A stretch of DNA of 64,000 nt from Chloroflexi bacterium CFX4 (GCA_021404685.1 QWHC01000004.1:162697-226696), one strand, 5' to 3'; counted from the stretch's first letter, positions 1-9,391 are shown. The notes: generated by a model not told the origin, from the letters alone. Numbers and translations: made by a program.

Positions 1-1
1 C

Positions 2-1213
2 AACCCTGAAGTGGCTGCTCAGCTGGGCAGCCAAATCTGCCTTGCACTGGATTACGCGCACCGTGCCGGTATCATTCACCGCGATATTAAGCCCGCCAAC
101 ATCTATGTGACCCATGAAAACACCATCAAGATCATGGATTTCGGCTTGGCGATCCCGCTGGATGGCAGCCAAAAGCGCCTGACCGCACATGGTTCGATCA
201 TCGGCACGCCCGCTTACCTCTCACCTGAACAGGCACAAGGCAAACCGCTTGATCCGCGTACAGACCTATACTCGCTCGGCATTGTGTTATACGAGATGCT
301 GACGGGGCAACTACCCTTCGATGCCGATGACATCACCTCTATTTTGATCCAGCAGGTGAATAAGCAGCCCACGCCACCAAGCAATCTGGTCGGCACGCTG
401 CCACCCAGCCTAGAGGCGGTGATCCTAAAGGCGCTTGAAAAACAGCCCGACCGCCGCTTTGCGAATGCCCTTGAAATGGCAGCCGCGCTAAACGCTGCCT
501 TGCAAGCACCAACCGCAACCAGCCCTGTTGCCGCTGCCGCTGAGCTGCGCGCCAAACCGCGCATCCGCGCCGTGCTTGCCGATGATCATCCGAGCCTTCG
601 CACGCCGTTGGCTGCCTACCTAGAGCTTTCCGGCGATATTGTGGTGGTGGCAGAGGCAAGCGACGGCGTAGAGGCAATCGAGATGTGCCGCGAGCATTTA
701 CCAGACGTGCTGCTGCTTGACCTCAACATGCCCAACATGAGCGGCTTGGATGCCTTGCCGCAGATTAAGCACCTCAGCCCGACTATTAAGGTATTGGTGC
801 TGACCGCACGCGACGAGACGCCCTACATCATGCGCGCCCTCCGCAGCGGCGCCAACGGCTACATCCTGAAAACTGCCACCGAAGAAGAAGTGGTGAACGC
901 CGTGAAGGATGTTTACGCCGGCACCACAGTGCTTGGGCAAGGCGTGGCGGAACGCATCGTGGAAGGCTTGCGCGGCATGAGCCAGCTCGATCCGCTGAAC
1001 GAGGAAGAACATGCTGTGCTGCGCTGCATTGCCGCCGGCTACGAGGAAAATGATCAGATTGCCGAACGCCTGAACATTGACGAAGGCAGCGTGCCGCGCT
1101 TGCTGAAAAACACCATTGATAAGTTGGGCGTGAAAAATCGCTCGGAGGCGGCGCTGATGGCGCTGCGCGCTGGCTGGATCACGATGGAAGATATTCGCGG
1201 CATGACGGGCTGA
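2..1213 (+). CDS. Ser/Thr kinase - response regulator - LuxR-type HTH fusion (5' end outside window)
   Basis: The reading frame is open to the window edge, so the kinase N-lobe is missing from view. The visible part begins in the C-lobe with HRDIKPAN (about residue 23 of the visible part), DFG (43) and the [10 protein letters not shown] activation segment. A short Ala-rich linker leads to a receiver domain with acidic pair D191/D192, phospho-acceptor D237 (LLLDLNMP) and K287. A LuxR/NarL-like helix-turn-helix follows (about 327-390). Known of the families: PknB-type kinases phosphorylate Ser/Thr, and receivers are phosphorylated on Asp and switch DNA binding. Inference: one chain combines eukaryote-like kinase signalling with a transcription output. 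The final 30 residues hold no further domain I recognise. Confidence 0.85.
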   Translation, partial: NPEVAAQLGSQICLALDYAHRAGIIHRDIKPANIYVTHENTIKIMDFGLAIPLDGSQKRLTAHGSIIGTPAYLSPEQAQGKPLDPRTDLYSLGIVLYEMLTGQLPFDADDITSILIQQVNKQPTPPSNLVGTLPPSLEAVILKALEKQPDRRFANALEMAAALNAALQAPTATSPVAAAAELRAKPRIRAVLADDHPSLRTPLAAYLELSGDIVVVAEASDGVEAIEMCREHLPDVLLLDLNMPNMSGLDALPQIKHLSPTIKVLVLTARDETPYIMRALRSGANGYILKTATEEEVVNAVKDVYAGTTVLGQGVAERIVEGLRGMSQLDPLNEEEHAVLRCIAAGYEENDQIAERLNIDEGSVPRLLKNTIDKLGVKNRSEAALMALRAGWITMEDIRGMTG

Positions 1214-1240
1214 TCGCACGCCAGAAAGCGCACCCATAGC

Positions 1241-2245
1241 ATGTATAATGTCCTGTTCCTGACGGATCGCGGCTTGCGCCACCAAGAGTCTGCGCTGCGT
1301 GCTGCGCCGCCTGAACTCAAGGTGACGATGCTGCGTGCGCCTAGCTTTGAACAAGCTGCCGCAGCCCTTGCCCAAGCGCACTTCATCATCTCAGAGCGCA
1401 ATCAGCCCGTCACTGCCGAGATGATCGCCGCCGCGCCACACCTCAAGCTGATTGTGCGGCTTGGCTCGCTCGCCTACGATATAGATCGAGCAGCCGCGGC
1501 GGCGCGTGGCGTTCAGGTGGTGGTGCAAGCGGTCATTGGCACGCTCTATTGCGCCGAACACGCCCTGATGATGACGCTTGCCTGCCTGAAGCGGCTTGGG
1601 CGCTCGCTGCACGCGGCGCTCTATACGCCCGCGCCATTCTCGCCGCAACGCGGTGATGAAGATACCTTTTCATTCAATTGGCTGAACTTTTCGGATGTTG
1701 GCACGCTGTTCGGCAAGACGGTGAGCATCATCGGCATGGGCGAGATCGGCGTAGAGCTAACGCGCTTGCTCAAGCCGTTCCGCGTTGGCGCAATCTGCTA
1801 CAACAAGCGCACGCCCTATCCAACCGCCGTTGAGGCGGAGCTTGGCGCGCACTTTGCCACCCTTGAGGATTGTTTGCAGCGCGCCGACGTGCTGATCAGC
1901 TTGCTGCCCTACGCACCCACGACCGATTACGCGCTAGGCGGCGGCTTAACAGCAGCTAAGCTGGCACTCCTGCCACCTACGGCGTGCCTCATCCACTTAG
2001 GCAGCGGCAGCGTGGTGGATGAGACGGAAGTCCTGCACATGCTACAAACACGCAAGCTGGCAGGCGCAGCCTTCGATACCTTTGAGTATGAGCCGCTGAC
2101 CGATGAACATCCGTTAGTGCTGTATGCGCGTGATCCGCAGCATAACTTGCTGCTGACGCCGCACACAGCCGCTGCTTCCGCGCCGAGCAATCGCGCCGAC
2201 GACTATGCTGCGATCATGGCATACCTTGCCGCTATGCAGTTGTGA
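1241..2245 (+). CDS. D-2-hydroxyacid dehydrogenase-like protein lacking the catalytic Arg
   Basis: The 334-residue protein has the two-domain layout of NAD-dependent D-2-hydroxyacid dehydrogenases. A Rossmann motif GMGEIG lies at 165-170, a Glu in FEYEPL near 284 and a His in TPHTA at 308. In the family the catalytic trio is Arg/Glu/His, with Arg in an NxARG motif. Here that motif reads HLGSGS (252-257), so the Arg is replaced by Ser; I checked this in the DNA near 2000. The substrate loop RLGSLAYDID is also divergent from RAGVGVDNID. It may bind NAD and a different ligand, or be a divergent dehydrogenase. It starts 27 bases after the kinase fusion and may share its transcript. Confidence 0.75.
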   Translation: MYNVLFLTDRGLRHQESALRAAPPELKVTMLRAPSFEQAAAALAQAHFIISERNQPVTAEMIAAAPHLKLIVRLGSLAYDIDRAAAAARGVQVVVQAVIGTLYCAEHALMMTLACLKRLGRSLHAALYTPAPFSPQRGDEDTFSFNWLNFSDVGTLFGKTVSIIGMGEIGVELTRLLKPFRVGAICYNKRTPYPTAVEAELGAHFATLEDCLQRADVLISLLPYAPTTDYALGGGLTAAKLALLPPTACLIHLGSGSVVDETEVLHMLQTRKLAGAAFDTFEYEPLTDEHPLVLYARDPQHNLLLTPHTAAASAPSNRADDYAAIMAYLAAMQL

Positions 2246-2273
2246 TTGCTTGACCGTGATTACGCGGCTGGGA

Positions 2274-3164
2274 TTACTCAACGGTGATTGTGCCGCCTGC
2301 CTCTAGGGTGAGCTGGGCTTGCGGCTCGGCTGCACCGGTTGGCACAAGCACATTGTCAATGCGCTGTGTGTAGGCGCTTTCATTAAAGCGCGGTGCGTTG
2401 GCGCCGCCGCCGCGCAGCGCGATCTCGGCTGCCAGTTCGGGCGGAATCCGCACGGTGATCGTGCCGCTTGCCCTCAAGTCCGCGATCAAGCCGGCGTTCG
2501 CGCTGAACTGTGCCGCTAGGTTGCCATTCGCCGCTGTGAGGCTGACATTCCGCAAGGCAAGGTCGGTGGCTGCCAGCGTTAGGTCGCCTTCTGCGGTGCT
2601 GATCGTCAGCGTTTCAATGGTCACCTCAGGTGGCAGCCGCAGCGTTAGGCGTCCGCGCCCAACCTGTGCAAGCGTGCTGAGCGCATCGCGCTGCGTCTCG
2701 CGGATATCTAGGATGGCGATGTTGCCTTCCACACGGTAATTGGGTGTCAGCAAGCTCTCTAGGCTGCCGCGAAATTCGCCGCTGATGCTGCGCGAGTCGG
2801 CTTGGCGCACTTCAACCAGCGTGCGGCGCAGTTCGGCGCTCAGGCGCAGCGTCGTGATGTTCGGCGGCAGGCTGTAGTCCAGCGGCTCGATGTAATCCTC
2901 ACGGAAGGCGCTTGCCTCACGGTTGAAGCTGATCGCCGCCACGCCGCCTACGACGCCAACAGTCAGCAAAACAGCGATCAGGTTGCCATAACGGGCGCGC
3001 TTGCCAAGCAGCAGCGCCAAGCCGAGCGCGATCAGCAGGGCAGGCGCGGCGCGTCCCAGCAGATCGGCAAGGGCAGGTGAAATTGCACCCAGCAAATGCG
3101 CGATCCACAAGGCGGCAGCCGCGATCACAAGTAGCGGTGCGACGAGGCGTTCAAGGGTGATCAT
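2274..3164 (-). CDS. Membrane-anchored LiaF/DUF4097-like envelope protein
   Basis: A 296-residue protein starting with about three hydrophobic segments (residues 8-24, 37-54 and 62-79). A long outer domain follows, rich in short beta-strand-like repeats (TLTISTAEGDL, ALRNVSLTAANG). This matches the layout of LiaF/DUF4097-type putative adhesin proteins, which have a small membrane anchor and a right-handed beta-repeat domain. Its start overlaps the stop of the PspC-domain gene by 4 bases (ATGA), so the two are translationally coupled. By analogy with LiaF/PspC systems it may sense envelope stress. That role is inference, and no kinase or regulator of the Lia type lies next to it. Confidence 0.65.
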   Translation of the reverse strand: MITLERLVAPLLVIAAAALWIAHLLGAISPALADLLGRAAPALLIALGLALLLGKRARYGNLIAVLLTVGVVGGVAAISFNREASAFREDYIEPLDYSLPPNITTLRLSAELRRTLVEVRQADSRSISGEFRGSLESLLTPNYRVEGNIAILDIRETQRDALSTLAQVGRGRLTLRLPPEVTIETLTISTAEGDLTLAATDLALRNVSLTAANGNLAAQFSANAGLIADLRASGTITVRIPPELAAEIALRGGGANAPRFNESAYTQRIDNVLVPTGAAEPQAQLTLEAGGTITVE

Positions 3165-3580
3165 GACATGTTCCTCAGCGCTTTCAGCAGCAGGGTGAAG
3201 CCGATCAGCGCCAGCATAATCGGCGCCAACAGATCGCCGCCGCCGCTCAGGCGCAGCACGCCGGTCGTCTCTGCCAGCACAACCACACCGATCAAAATCG
3301 CCAAGCCGCCTAAGGTCAACACGCCTTCAGGGCTGCTGTAGCGGCGTGGCGGCGGCTCGTCAGGGCGCGTGATCGGCGGTAGGTCAATCATCTTTTGCGG
3401 CGGGACGCTCAGCCAGAGCAGTAGGTACAGCAGCAGCGCAAACGAATAGTCCGTGAGCAGCAGCACGCCAAACAGCGCCCGCACCCACCAGCCGCTGATG
3501 CCCAAGCACGCGCCCGCGCCGCCACATAAGCCTGCTAAAATGCGATCTTGTGCGCTGCGCCGAAACCGAACCCGATACAT
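3161..3580 (-). CDS. PspC-domain membrane protein
   Basis: The ATG at 3580 gives MYRVRFRRSAQDRILAGLCGG, the normal beginning of a PspC domain; the ORF extends 12 codons further upstream to 3616 without family support. The PspC domain (about residues 6-66) has the usual amphipathic entry (AGLCGGAGACLGI) and one transmembrane helix. Two more hydrophobic stretches near 90-130 resemble the LiaI/DUF5668 type. PspC proteins act at the inner membrane in phage-shock or envelope-stress signalling. The gene is upstream of, and overlaps, the LiaF-like gene, which supports a shared envelope-stress role. No PspA is present in the window. Confidence 0.8.
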   Translation of the reverse strand: MYRVRFRRSAQDRILAGLCGGAGACLGISGWWVRALFGVLLLTDYSFALLLYLLLWLSVPPQKMIDLPPITRPDEPPPRRYSSPEGVLTLGGLAILIGVVVLAETTGVLRLSGGGDLLAPIMLALIGFTLLLKALRNMS

Positions 3581-3715
3581 GCCGCCTGCTTTCCGAACCT
3601 TGTGCGCCACAATCATACCAAAGGGATGTGCGATGCGCTACCCTTGCGCCTTTCATCACAAATGGGCAAAATAAAGTGCCGTACCTATCCGAACTGCGAA
3701 AGATAATTCCCAAGT

Positions 3716-4681
3716 ATGTACCACATTCTGGTTCCCGATAATCTGGATAAAGCGGGCTTGAAGCTGTTGGAAGCAGCCGAAGGCGTCACTGTGCAGGCAG
3801 CCGCCAAGATGAGCCGCGAAGAGGTGCTGGCAGCCATCCCCAACGCGGACGCGCTCATCATCCGCAGCGCCACCAAAGTAGACCGCGCCATGCTGGAAGC
3901 TGCGCCGAAACTGAAGCTGGTTGGGCGCGCCGGCGTTGGCGTGGATAACGTTGATCTGGCGGCAGCGACGGAGCGCGGCGTGATCGTCATGAATGCGCCG
4001 GACGGCAACACGGTTGCCACCGCCGAATTAGCGCTGGGCTTGATGTTGGCATTGGCGCGCCATATTCCCGCCGCCGACGGCAGCCTGAAAAGCGGTCAGT
4101 GGGAGCGCAAGGCGTATATGGGCATTGAACTGCGCGGCAAGACGCTCGGCTTGGTTGGCTTTGGGCGCGTTGGACGCGCCGTGGCAAAGCGCGCCGCCGC
4201 CTTCGAGATGACGATCATCGCCTACGATCCCTACATCAGCGCCGAAGTTGCCGCACCCTATGGCGTGCAGATGGTGACGCTGGATGAACTCTACGCCCGC
4301 GCCGATTTCATCTCGCTGCACGCACTGGTCACGCAAGAAAACTACCACATGATCAACGCCGAGAGCCTTGCCAAGATGAAGCACGGCGTGCGGATTGTGA
4401 ACGACTCCCGCGGCGCGCTGATTGACGAAGTTGCCCTTGCGGAGGCGATCAAGAGCGGCAAAGTGGCAGGCGCGGCATTGGATGTTTACGAGGAAGAGCC
4501 ACCCAAGCCCGATAATCCCCTGATCGGCTTGGCAGGCGTGATCCATACGCCGCATTTGGGCGCAAGCACGCTTGAAGCGCAGGATGAAGTGGCGGTGCAG
4601 ATCGCGCAGCAAACACTAGACGCGCTGTTCAAGGGCGACTATCGCAGTGTGGTGAATGTGGACGTCTTGAAAGGCAAATAA
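3716..4681 (+). CDS. serA: D-3-phosphoglycerate dehydrogenase-type SerA (short form)
   Basis: A 321-residue enzyme with substrate-domain motif VGRAGVGVDNVDL, NAD-binding motif GLVGFGRVGRAVA (about 143-155), catalytic Arg in NDSRGALID, Glu in DVYEEEPP and His in TPHLGAST. These are the features of SerA, which oxidises 3-phosphoglycerate in the first step of serine synthesis. It lacks the ACT/intervening domains of longer SerA forms, so allosteric serine inhibition is not expected from the sequence. A related hydroxyacid such as 2-hydroxyglutarate cannot be excluded. Its stop overlaps the next start by one base (TAATG). Confidence 0.8.
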   Translation: MYHILVPDNLDKAGLKLLEAAEGVTVQAAAKMSREEVLAAIPNADALIIRSATKVDRAMLEAAPKLKLVGRAGVGVDNVDLAAATERGVIVMNAPDGNTVATAELALGLMLALARHIPAADGSLKSGQWERKAYMGIELRGKTLGLVGFGRVGRAVAKRAAAFEMTIIAYDPYISAEVAAPYGVQMVTLDELYARADFISLHALVTQENYHMINAESLAKMKHGVRIVNDSRGALIDEVALAEAIKSGKVAGAALDVYEEEPPKPDNPLIGLAGVIHTPHLGASTLEAQDEVAVQIAQQTLDALFKGDYRSVVNVDVLKGK

Positions 4682-6558
4682 TGGCGCGCCGCCGCCTGAT
4701 CTACGCGCTCATCGGAATCTGTGCGCTCTACTGCATCCTGTTGGTGGCAGATCTCAGCCCGATAGCGCGTGGGCATTTGCCCTTTTTGCCTGAAACGTGG
4801 TATTTCCCATGGCTGCGCCTGAATCCGCGCCTTGTGTGGGTGCTGATCAGCATAGGCATGGCCGGCATATATGCGTTTGGCGCGTGGCATTTGGTGCGGC
4901 GTGCAGCGTTGACTCACTTGAAGGTATGGGCGTTTGGCGGCGCGGCGCTCTTGCCCTTAACCTTGATGGGCATGGAAGGTGCGCCGTTGTTCACGCTCTT
5001 TGCGCGGATCGCCTCGCCGGATTTGGGCGGTTACATCACGGCGGCTGCCCTCAGCGGCGATTTAGGCACCATGCTGCGCGATTGGCTCGGCTTCCTAGCG
5101 CGCTATCAGGCAGCCTATCCGCTGGGCGGCATCGCCCTCGCACCGCCGGGCTTGCCGATTTTGTTCCACGTCAGCGCGGCAGCCTTCGAGTTAGTGCCAC
5201 CACTGGCAGAGTCCTTTGGGACTCTGTTCCGCAGCTTGCAATGCCAAAACCCGGAGATGCTCCAATGGTCAGACGCGCAATGGGCAAGCGCTCTGCCTGC
5301 GCTGTTCATGCCGCTGTGGTCAGGGCTTGCCATCGCGCCGATCTACCGCTTGGGCGCCCGTTTGTTCAGCCGCCAAACAGCAGTGTGGGCAGTGGCGCTC
5401 TATCCGTTGCTGCCAAGCCTTGCCATCTTTGCGCCGCGCTTCAACACCTTTTACGCGCTGCTGTGCGCCGTGCTGTTGGTGTTGGTCTGGGAAGGGCTGC
5501 TGCGGAATCGGGCGTGGCTGATCGGCTTGGGTGGCTTTGTGGCAGGCATGGGCGTCTTTATGAATTTTGCGGCTGTGCCACTCGGCTTGATCGGCGGCTT
5601 TAGCATCCTGCTGTGGTGGTGGCGCGAACGGCGCAGCGCCAGCAGCCTAATGGTGCATATGGCAGCGTTCGGGCTTGGCACAGCGGCGATCTGGCTGATC
5701 TACGCGCTGCTGACGGGCATCACGCCCTTCGAGATTTTGCGCGCCTCGTTTGATCGGCACTTGGCGTTAGAGCGCCCCTACCTGATCTACCTCTTTTGGC
5801 ATCCTTACGAGATGTTCCTGTTCACAGGCATTCCGATTGCAGGGCTGGCACTGTGGCGCATCGGGCGCAGCAGGCACCTCGGCAGCCACGCCGATTTGTT
5901 CGCAGCAGCAGGCGCGCTCAGCTTGCTCTTGATCACGCTGAGCGGCACCGCACGCGGCGAGACGGCGCGAGTTTGGCTCTTTTTCGCGCCGATCTGGGTG
6001 CTGCTGGCAGCCGATGTTTTAGGGCGCACAGCACTGCGGACGCGCCAAAGCGTGATCGCGCTGCAAGTGCTTGTGCTGCTGAGCATGGGTAGCACCTTCC
6101 GCGCCAACTTTCACATCCTCACGCCCGTTCCCGATCCGCCGCCGCCAAACGCGCCGCCTAGCGTTGCCCTGCGCGAGGTGTTCAGCCTAAACGGCGATAC
6201 GCTGCACTTGCTTGGCTGGCGCGCCGAAACCGATTCCGAAGGTGTGACGCTGCACCTGTATTGGCAAGTGCCAGAGCGCCAAGTCCGCCGTTTGTACCAG
6301 TTAGCGCTCGTCCCGCTGCCGCCTGATGGATCAGCGCGCCCAAGCCTGAATTGGATACCACATGCGCGCAACTATCCGCCAAGCTGCTGGACGCCGCACA
6401 AAACCTTCATGGATAGCCTGCGCCTGCCACTGACCGACTCCGATCCGCGTGGCGCGTGGTGGTTCAGCCTCTCGGTGATTGACGTGCAAACGCGCCAACC
6501 CATGTTGGTAAATGGCACAGGGCAGCAAGTTGGCATTGGTGCGCTGCATATGCCATAG
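4681..6558 (+). CDS. Polytopic membrane protein, GT-C glycosyltransferase-like
   Basis: A 625-residue protein with roughly 11-13 hydrophobic helices spread over residues 5-480, followed by a soluble C-terminal domain of about 140 residues (after PDPPPPNAPP). The layout fits the GT-C family (ArnT/PMT-like enzymes that use polyprenyl-phosphate sugars outside the membrane). The first outer loop does not show a clear Asp-Asp or Asp-Glu pair, so the family call is tentative. The C-terminal domain looks beta-rich (GDTLHLLGWRAE...VTLHLYWQV), as in outer carbohydrate-binding or folding domains. It is translationally coupled to serA, which is an unusual partner. Confidence 0.55.
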   Translation: MARRRLIYALIGICALYCILLVADLSPIARGHLPFLPETWYFPWLRLNPRLVWVLISIGMAGIYAFGAWHLVRRAALTHLKVWAFGGAALLPLTLMGMEGAPLFTLFARIASPDLGGYITAAALSGDLGTMLRDWLGFLARYQAAYPLGGIALAPPGLPILFHVSAAAFELVPPLAESFGTLFRSLQCQNPEMLQWSDAQWASALPALFMPLWSGLAIAPIYRLGARLFSRQTAVWAVALYPLLPSLAIFAPRFNTFYALLCAVLLVLVWEGLLRNRAWLIGLGGFVAGMGVFMNFAAVPLGLIGGFSILLWWWRERRSASSLMVHMAAFGLGTAAIWLIYALLTGITPFEILRASFDRHLALERPYLIYLFWHPYEMFLFTGIPIAGLALWRIGRSRHLGSHADLFAAAGALSLLLITLSGTARGETARVWLFFAPIWVLLAADVLGRTALRTRQSVIALQVLVLLSMGSTFRANFHILTPVPDPPPPNAPPSVALREVFSLNGDTLHLLGWRAETDSEGVTLHLYWQVPERQVRRLYQLALVPLPPDGSARPSLNWIPHARNYPPSCWTPHKTFMDSLRLPLTDSDPRGAWWFSLSVIDVQTRQPMLVNGTGQQVGIGALHMP

Positions 6559-6667
6559 GCGGCAGAGCGTTGGGTAAGCGTCAGGTTGGCGGTGTGGCAG
6601 GCGCGCACAGTCCTTTGGTAGAGTGCTGTACAATCTAGCTAACGTTCTACTTTGGAGAGTGTGTGCC

Positions 6668-7699
6668 ATGAAGCGATTTTTCCATGTTGGTTTGATGATC
6701 ACCTTGCTGTTAGCAGGCTTCACCGCGTTGCCAAGCACTGCACAAGCGGATAACGGCTGTGCAGGCATTGTGCTTTCGGAAAGCTGCAAATATGGCTTGC
6801 CGTCGTGGGAATATGACGCGCTGCTGCCGCAAATTCTTGCCCATTCGCCGCGCAGCTTGCCGCGTGTGGGTGTGGATGGCGACGAACTGCGCCGCTACAG
6901 CATGTACCAACTGCCGCGCCGCGATGTCACTTTCTACGATGCGCCTAATGGCAACCCGACCGAGACAACCAATCCGGGCTATGCCTTCACCGGCGTGAAG
7001 GAACAGCAGGAAGGCTGGGTGCGCGTGGATGAGAACAAGTGGCTGCCCGCCGATCAGCTCAGCGGCACGCGTGCTTCTGCTTTTAGCGGCGTGCTGCTGA
7101 GTGGCAATCCGCCGTTCCCGTTAGGATGGATGGCAAATTCCGTCCATGCCGCAGAGGTGCCGGGTGGTAAAATGCTGCGCCGCTTGCCCGCGCTTGGCAA
7201 GCACACACCGCTTTACATCTTCAAGACGGTGCGCGTGGGCGATTGGGATTGGCATCTGGTGGGCGATGGCTTGTGGGTGGAACAGCGCAACATGGGCATT
7301 TTCCAGCCCGTTGAGCAAAAGCATGGCGGACGCTGGATCGCGGTTGATCTGTATGAGCAGGTGGCAGTTGCCTATGAAGGCGGCACGCCCGTCTTTGCAA
7401 CGCTGATCTCGTCCGGCTTGGCAAAGACACCCACGCGGGAAGGCATGTTTGCAGTCTGGGCAAAGCTGCGGACGGGCAGCATGAGCGGCTTTGAGGGCAA
7501 GCCCGAACAGTATAATATCCCTGTCGTGCCGTATATCCTCTACTTTGACGGCTCCATTGGCTTGCACGGCACATTCTGGCACAATGGGTTTGGCTATCGC
7601 CACAGCCGCGGTTGCGTGAATCTTTCAATCAGCGACGCCAAGTGGCTGTATAATTTTGCAGAGGTCGGCACGCCAGTCTACGTCTGGCGCAGCCGCTAG
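6668..7699 (+). CDS. Secreted L,D-transpeptidase (YkuD domain), first of a tandem pair
   Basis: The ATG at 6668 is preceded by a GGAG at about 6654 and begins a clear signal peptide (MKRFFHVGLMITLLLAGF, cleavage near AQA). The ORF extends 15 codons upstream without support. The mature protein (about 320 residues) has an N-terminal half that may hold two SH3-like modules and a C-terminal YkuD domain with GLHGTFWH and HSRGCVNLS, the conserved His and the catalytic Cys. L,D-transpeptidases crosslink peptidoglycan stems (3-3 links) or attach proteins to them. A homologous gene follows after 12 bases, so this looks like a tandem duplication. Confidence 0.88.
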   Translation: MKRFFHVGLMITLLLAGFTALPSTAQADNGCAGIVLSESCKYGLPSWEYDALLPQILAHSPRSLPRVGVDGDELRRYSMYQLPRRDVTFYDAPNGNPTETTNPGYAFTGVKEQQEGWVRVDENKWLPADQLSGTRASAFSGVLLSGNPPFPLGWMANSVHAAEVPGGKMLRRLPALGKHTPLYIFKTVRVGDWDWHLVGDGLWVEQRNMGIFQPVEQKHGGRWIAVDLYEQVAVAYEGGTPVFATLISSGLAKTPTREGMFAVWAKLRTGSMSGFEGKPEQYNIPVVPYILYFDGSIGLHGTFWHNGFGYRHSRGCVNLSISDAKWLYNFAEVGTPVYVWRSR

Positions 7700-7711
7700 A
7701 AAGAGAGACTT

Positions 7712-8773
7712 ATGCGACGTTTGCTTATGTTCGTGCTGATGGGCGCGCTGCTGTTCGGCGCTTTCCGAACGCCCGTTGCCGCCAGCGACGGCAGAGAGGC
7801 TGCCAACCCGTGCTTGGGCGAAAATATTCTCGGCTGCACGCACGGCTTGCCTTCCGCGCAATATCAACTGCTGCTGGCACAGATGCTGGCGCACCCTACA
7901 CCCAACGGACGCCTTGTGGAGGTTGATCAGTATGCGATCTACCGCCACAGCCTGTATCAGATCAACCGCAACGGCATTACGCTCTACAACGCGCCGAACG
8001 GTGCGCCAATTGGCAGCCTTCCGCCCGGCTTCATCTTCGTCGGGATGCGCCAGCGGCAAGACGGCTGGGCAGAAGTGCGCCCCGGTCAGTGGACGCCGCT
8101 CAGTGAGCTGACGGGCGTGCCTGCCTCGCGCTATAGCGGTGTGATTGTGGATATGCCCTTTGCTTACCCGATGGCGTGGATTCTGCAACCGACCAAGCCG
8201 AGCAGCTATCCCGGCGCCAAGCCCGATCCCAACACGCCCTTCCTAGATCGCTACACACGGGTGAACATCTACGCTACTGTCAGCGATGGTGCATGGGACT
8301 GGTATCTGATCGCGCCCGGTCAGTGGATTGAGCAGCGCCGCGTGGCGCGCATTGCCAAAGTGGAGAAGCCTGAAGGCGTCAAAGGGCGTTGGGTTTCGGT
8401 AGACCTGTTTGAGCAGGTGCTGACTGCCTATGAGGATGATCGGATGGTCTTTACGACCCTGATTTCTTCAGGGCGCCCGGAATGGTCTACCAATGAAGGG
8501 CTGTTCCGCATTTGGGCGCGTTTCCGTTCGGACGGCATGAGCGGCGGTGCCGGGCGCGCTGACTACTATCAACTGCCCGCCGTGCCGTATGTGATGTACT
8601 TTGATAACGATATTGGCTTGCACGGGACTTATTGGCACGATAGCTTCGGCTATCGCCATTCGCACGGTTGCGTAAATCTCTCGATCAGCGATGCGCGCTG
8701 GCTTTACGAATGGACGGATAACTTCTTTGCCGATACATGGGTCTATGTGTGGAGCAGCGGTCAGTACCGATGA
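7712..8773 (+). CDS. Secreted L,D-transpeptidase (YkuD domain), second of a tandem pair
   Basis: A 353-residue paralogue of the gene just upstream, with a signal peptide (residues 1-25), the same Cys-rich start (CLGENILGCTHGLPS), an SH3-like middle and a YkuD C-terminus with GLHGTYWHD and HSHGCVNLS. A purine-rich site (GAAAGAGAG) sits just before the ATG. Function as for its neighbour: peptidoglycan crosslinking outside the membrane. The stop codon overlaps the ATG of the metallopeptidase gene (ATGA), so all three genes probably form one transcript. Divergence between the two copies suggests different substrates or conditions, but this is inference. Confidence 0.88.
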   Translation: MRRLLMFVLMGALLFGAFRTPVAASDGREAANPCLGENILGCTHGLPSAQYQLLLAQMLAHPTPNGRLVEVDQYAIYRHSLYQINRNGITLYNAPNGAPIGSLPPGFIFVGMRQRQDGWAEVRPGQWTPLSELTGVPASRYSGVIVDMPFAYPMAWILQPTKPSSYPGAKPDPNTPFLDRYTRVNIYATVSDGAWDWYLIAPGQWIEQRRVARIAKVEKPEGVKGRWVSVDLFEQVLTAYEDDRMVFTTLISSGRPEWSTNEGLFRIWARFRSDGMSGGAGRADYYQLPAVPYVMYFDNDIGLHGTYWHDSFGYRHSHGCVNLSISDARWLYEWTDNFFADTWVYVWSSGQYR

Positions 8774-9345
8774 GCAAACGGGCAGAGCCATTCCGCGTTG
8801 AGCTGCCCATCGGCGACGAACGGCTGCATTTCATAGTGCAGCCAGATGCACGCTTGCGTGCCAACGGGCGGTGGACTCTGCATGGCGATACTGTGACGCT
8901 GCGCGTGCCGAACGGAATGCCACGCGCAGCCGTTGATGTGATGATCGAGCGCATTGCGGCGCGCATCAAGCGCAGCCGCGCCCGCGCCGATAAGCAAACT
9001 GATCAAGACCTGATGGCGCGTGCTGCACAGCTTAACGCTGAATACTTTGCAGGTGAGCTGGCGTGGCGCAGCATCCGTTGGGCAGAAAATATGCGGCTGC
9101 GCTTAGGCAGTTGCAGCAGCGGCGGCGCTTCCGATGGCGATATACGTATCAGTACGGTCTTGCGGCGCTATCCGCCTTACGTGCTGGACTATGTGATTGC
9201 CCACGAGATTTGCCACCGCAAATATCCCGATCACAGCGCGGCTTTTTGGGCATACCTTGCCCGTTTTCCATACACAGAACGCGCCCGCGGCTTTTTAGAA
9301 GGCGTTGCCTTTGCGGGCAGCACTGCCGACGCAGATGCCGACTAG
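8770..9345 (+). CDS. YgjP/SprT-like zinc metallopeptidase
   Basis: The ATG at 8770 overlaps the previous stop (ATGA) and gives 191 residues; the longer ORF from 8737 would overlap the transpeptidase by 37 bases. The zinc site is clear: HEICH at 145-149 and a third His at 155 in PDHSAAFW, the pattern of YgjP-like (DUF45/WLM-clan) metallopeptidases. There is no signal peptide, so it should act in the cytoplasm. The substrate is unknown. The C-terminal tail (FAGSTADADAD) is unstructured. Confidence 0.8.
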   Translation: MSKRAEPFRVELPIGDERLHFIVQPDARLRANGRWTLHGDTVTLRVPNGMPRAAVDVMIERIAARIKRSRARADKQTDQDLMARAAQLNAEYFAGELAWRSIRWAENMRLRLGSCSSGGASDGDIRISTVLRRYPPYVLDYVIAHEICHRKYPDHSAAFWAYLARFPYTERARGFLEGVAFAGSTADADAD

Positions 9346-9391
9346 ATCGCTAGATCAGTGGGAATTAGGCTTTTTCACAGGAAGGTTTACC

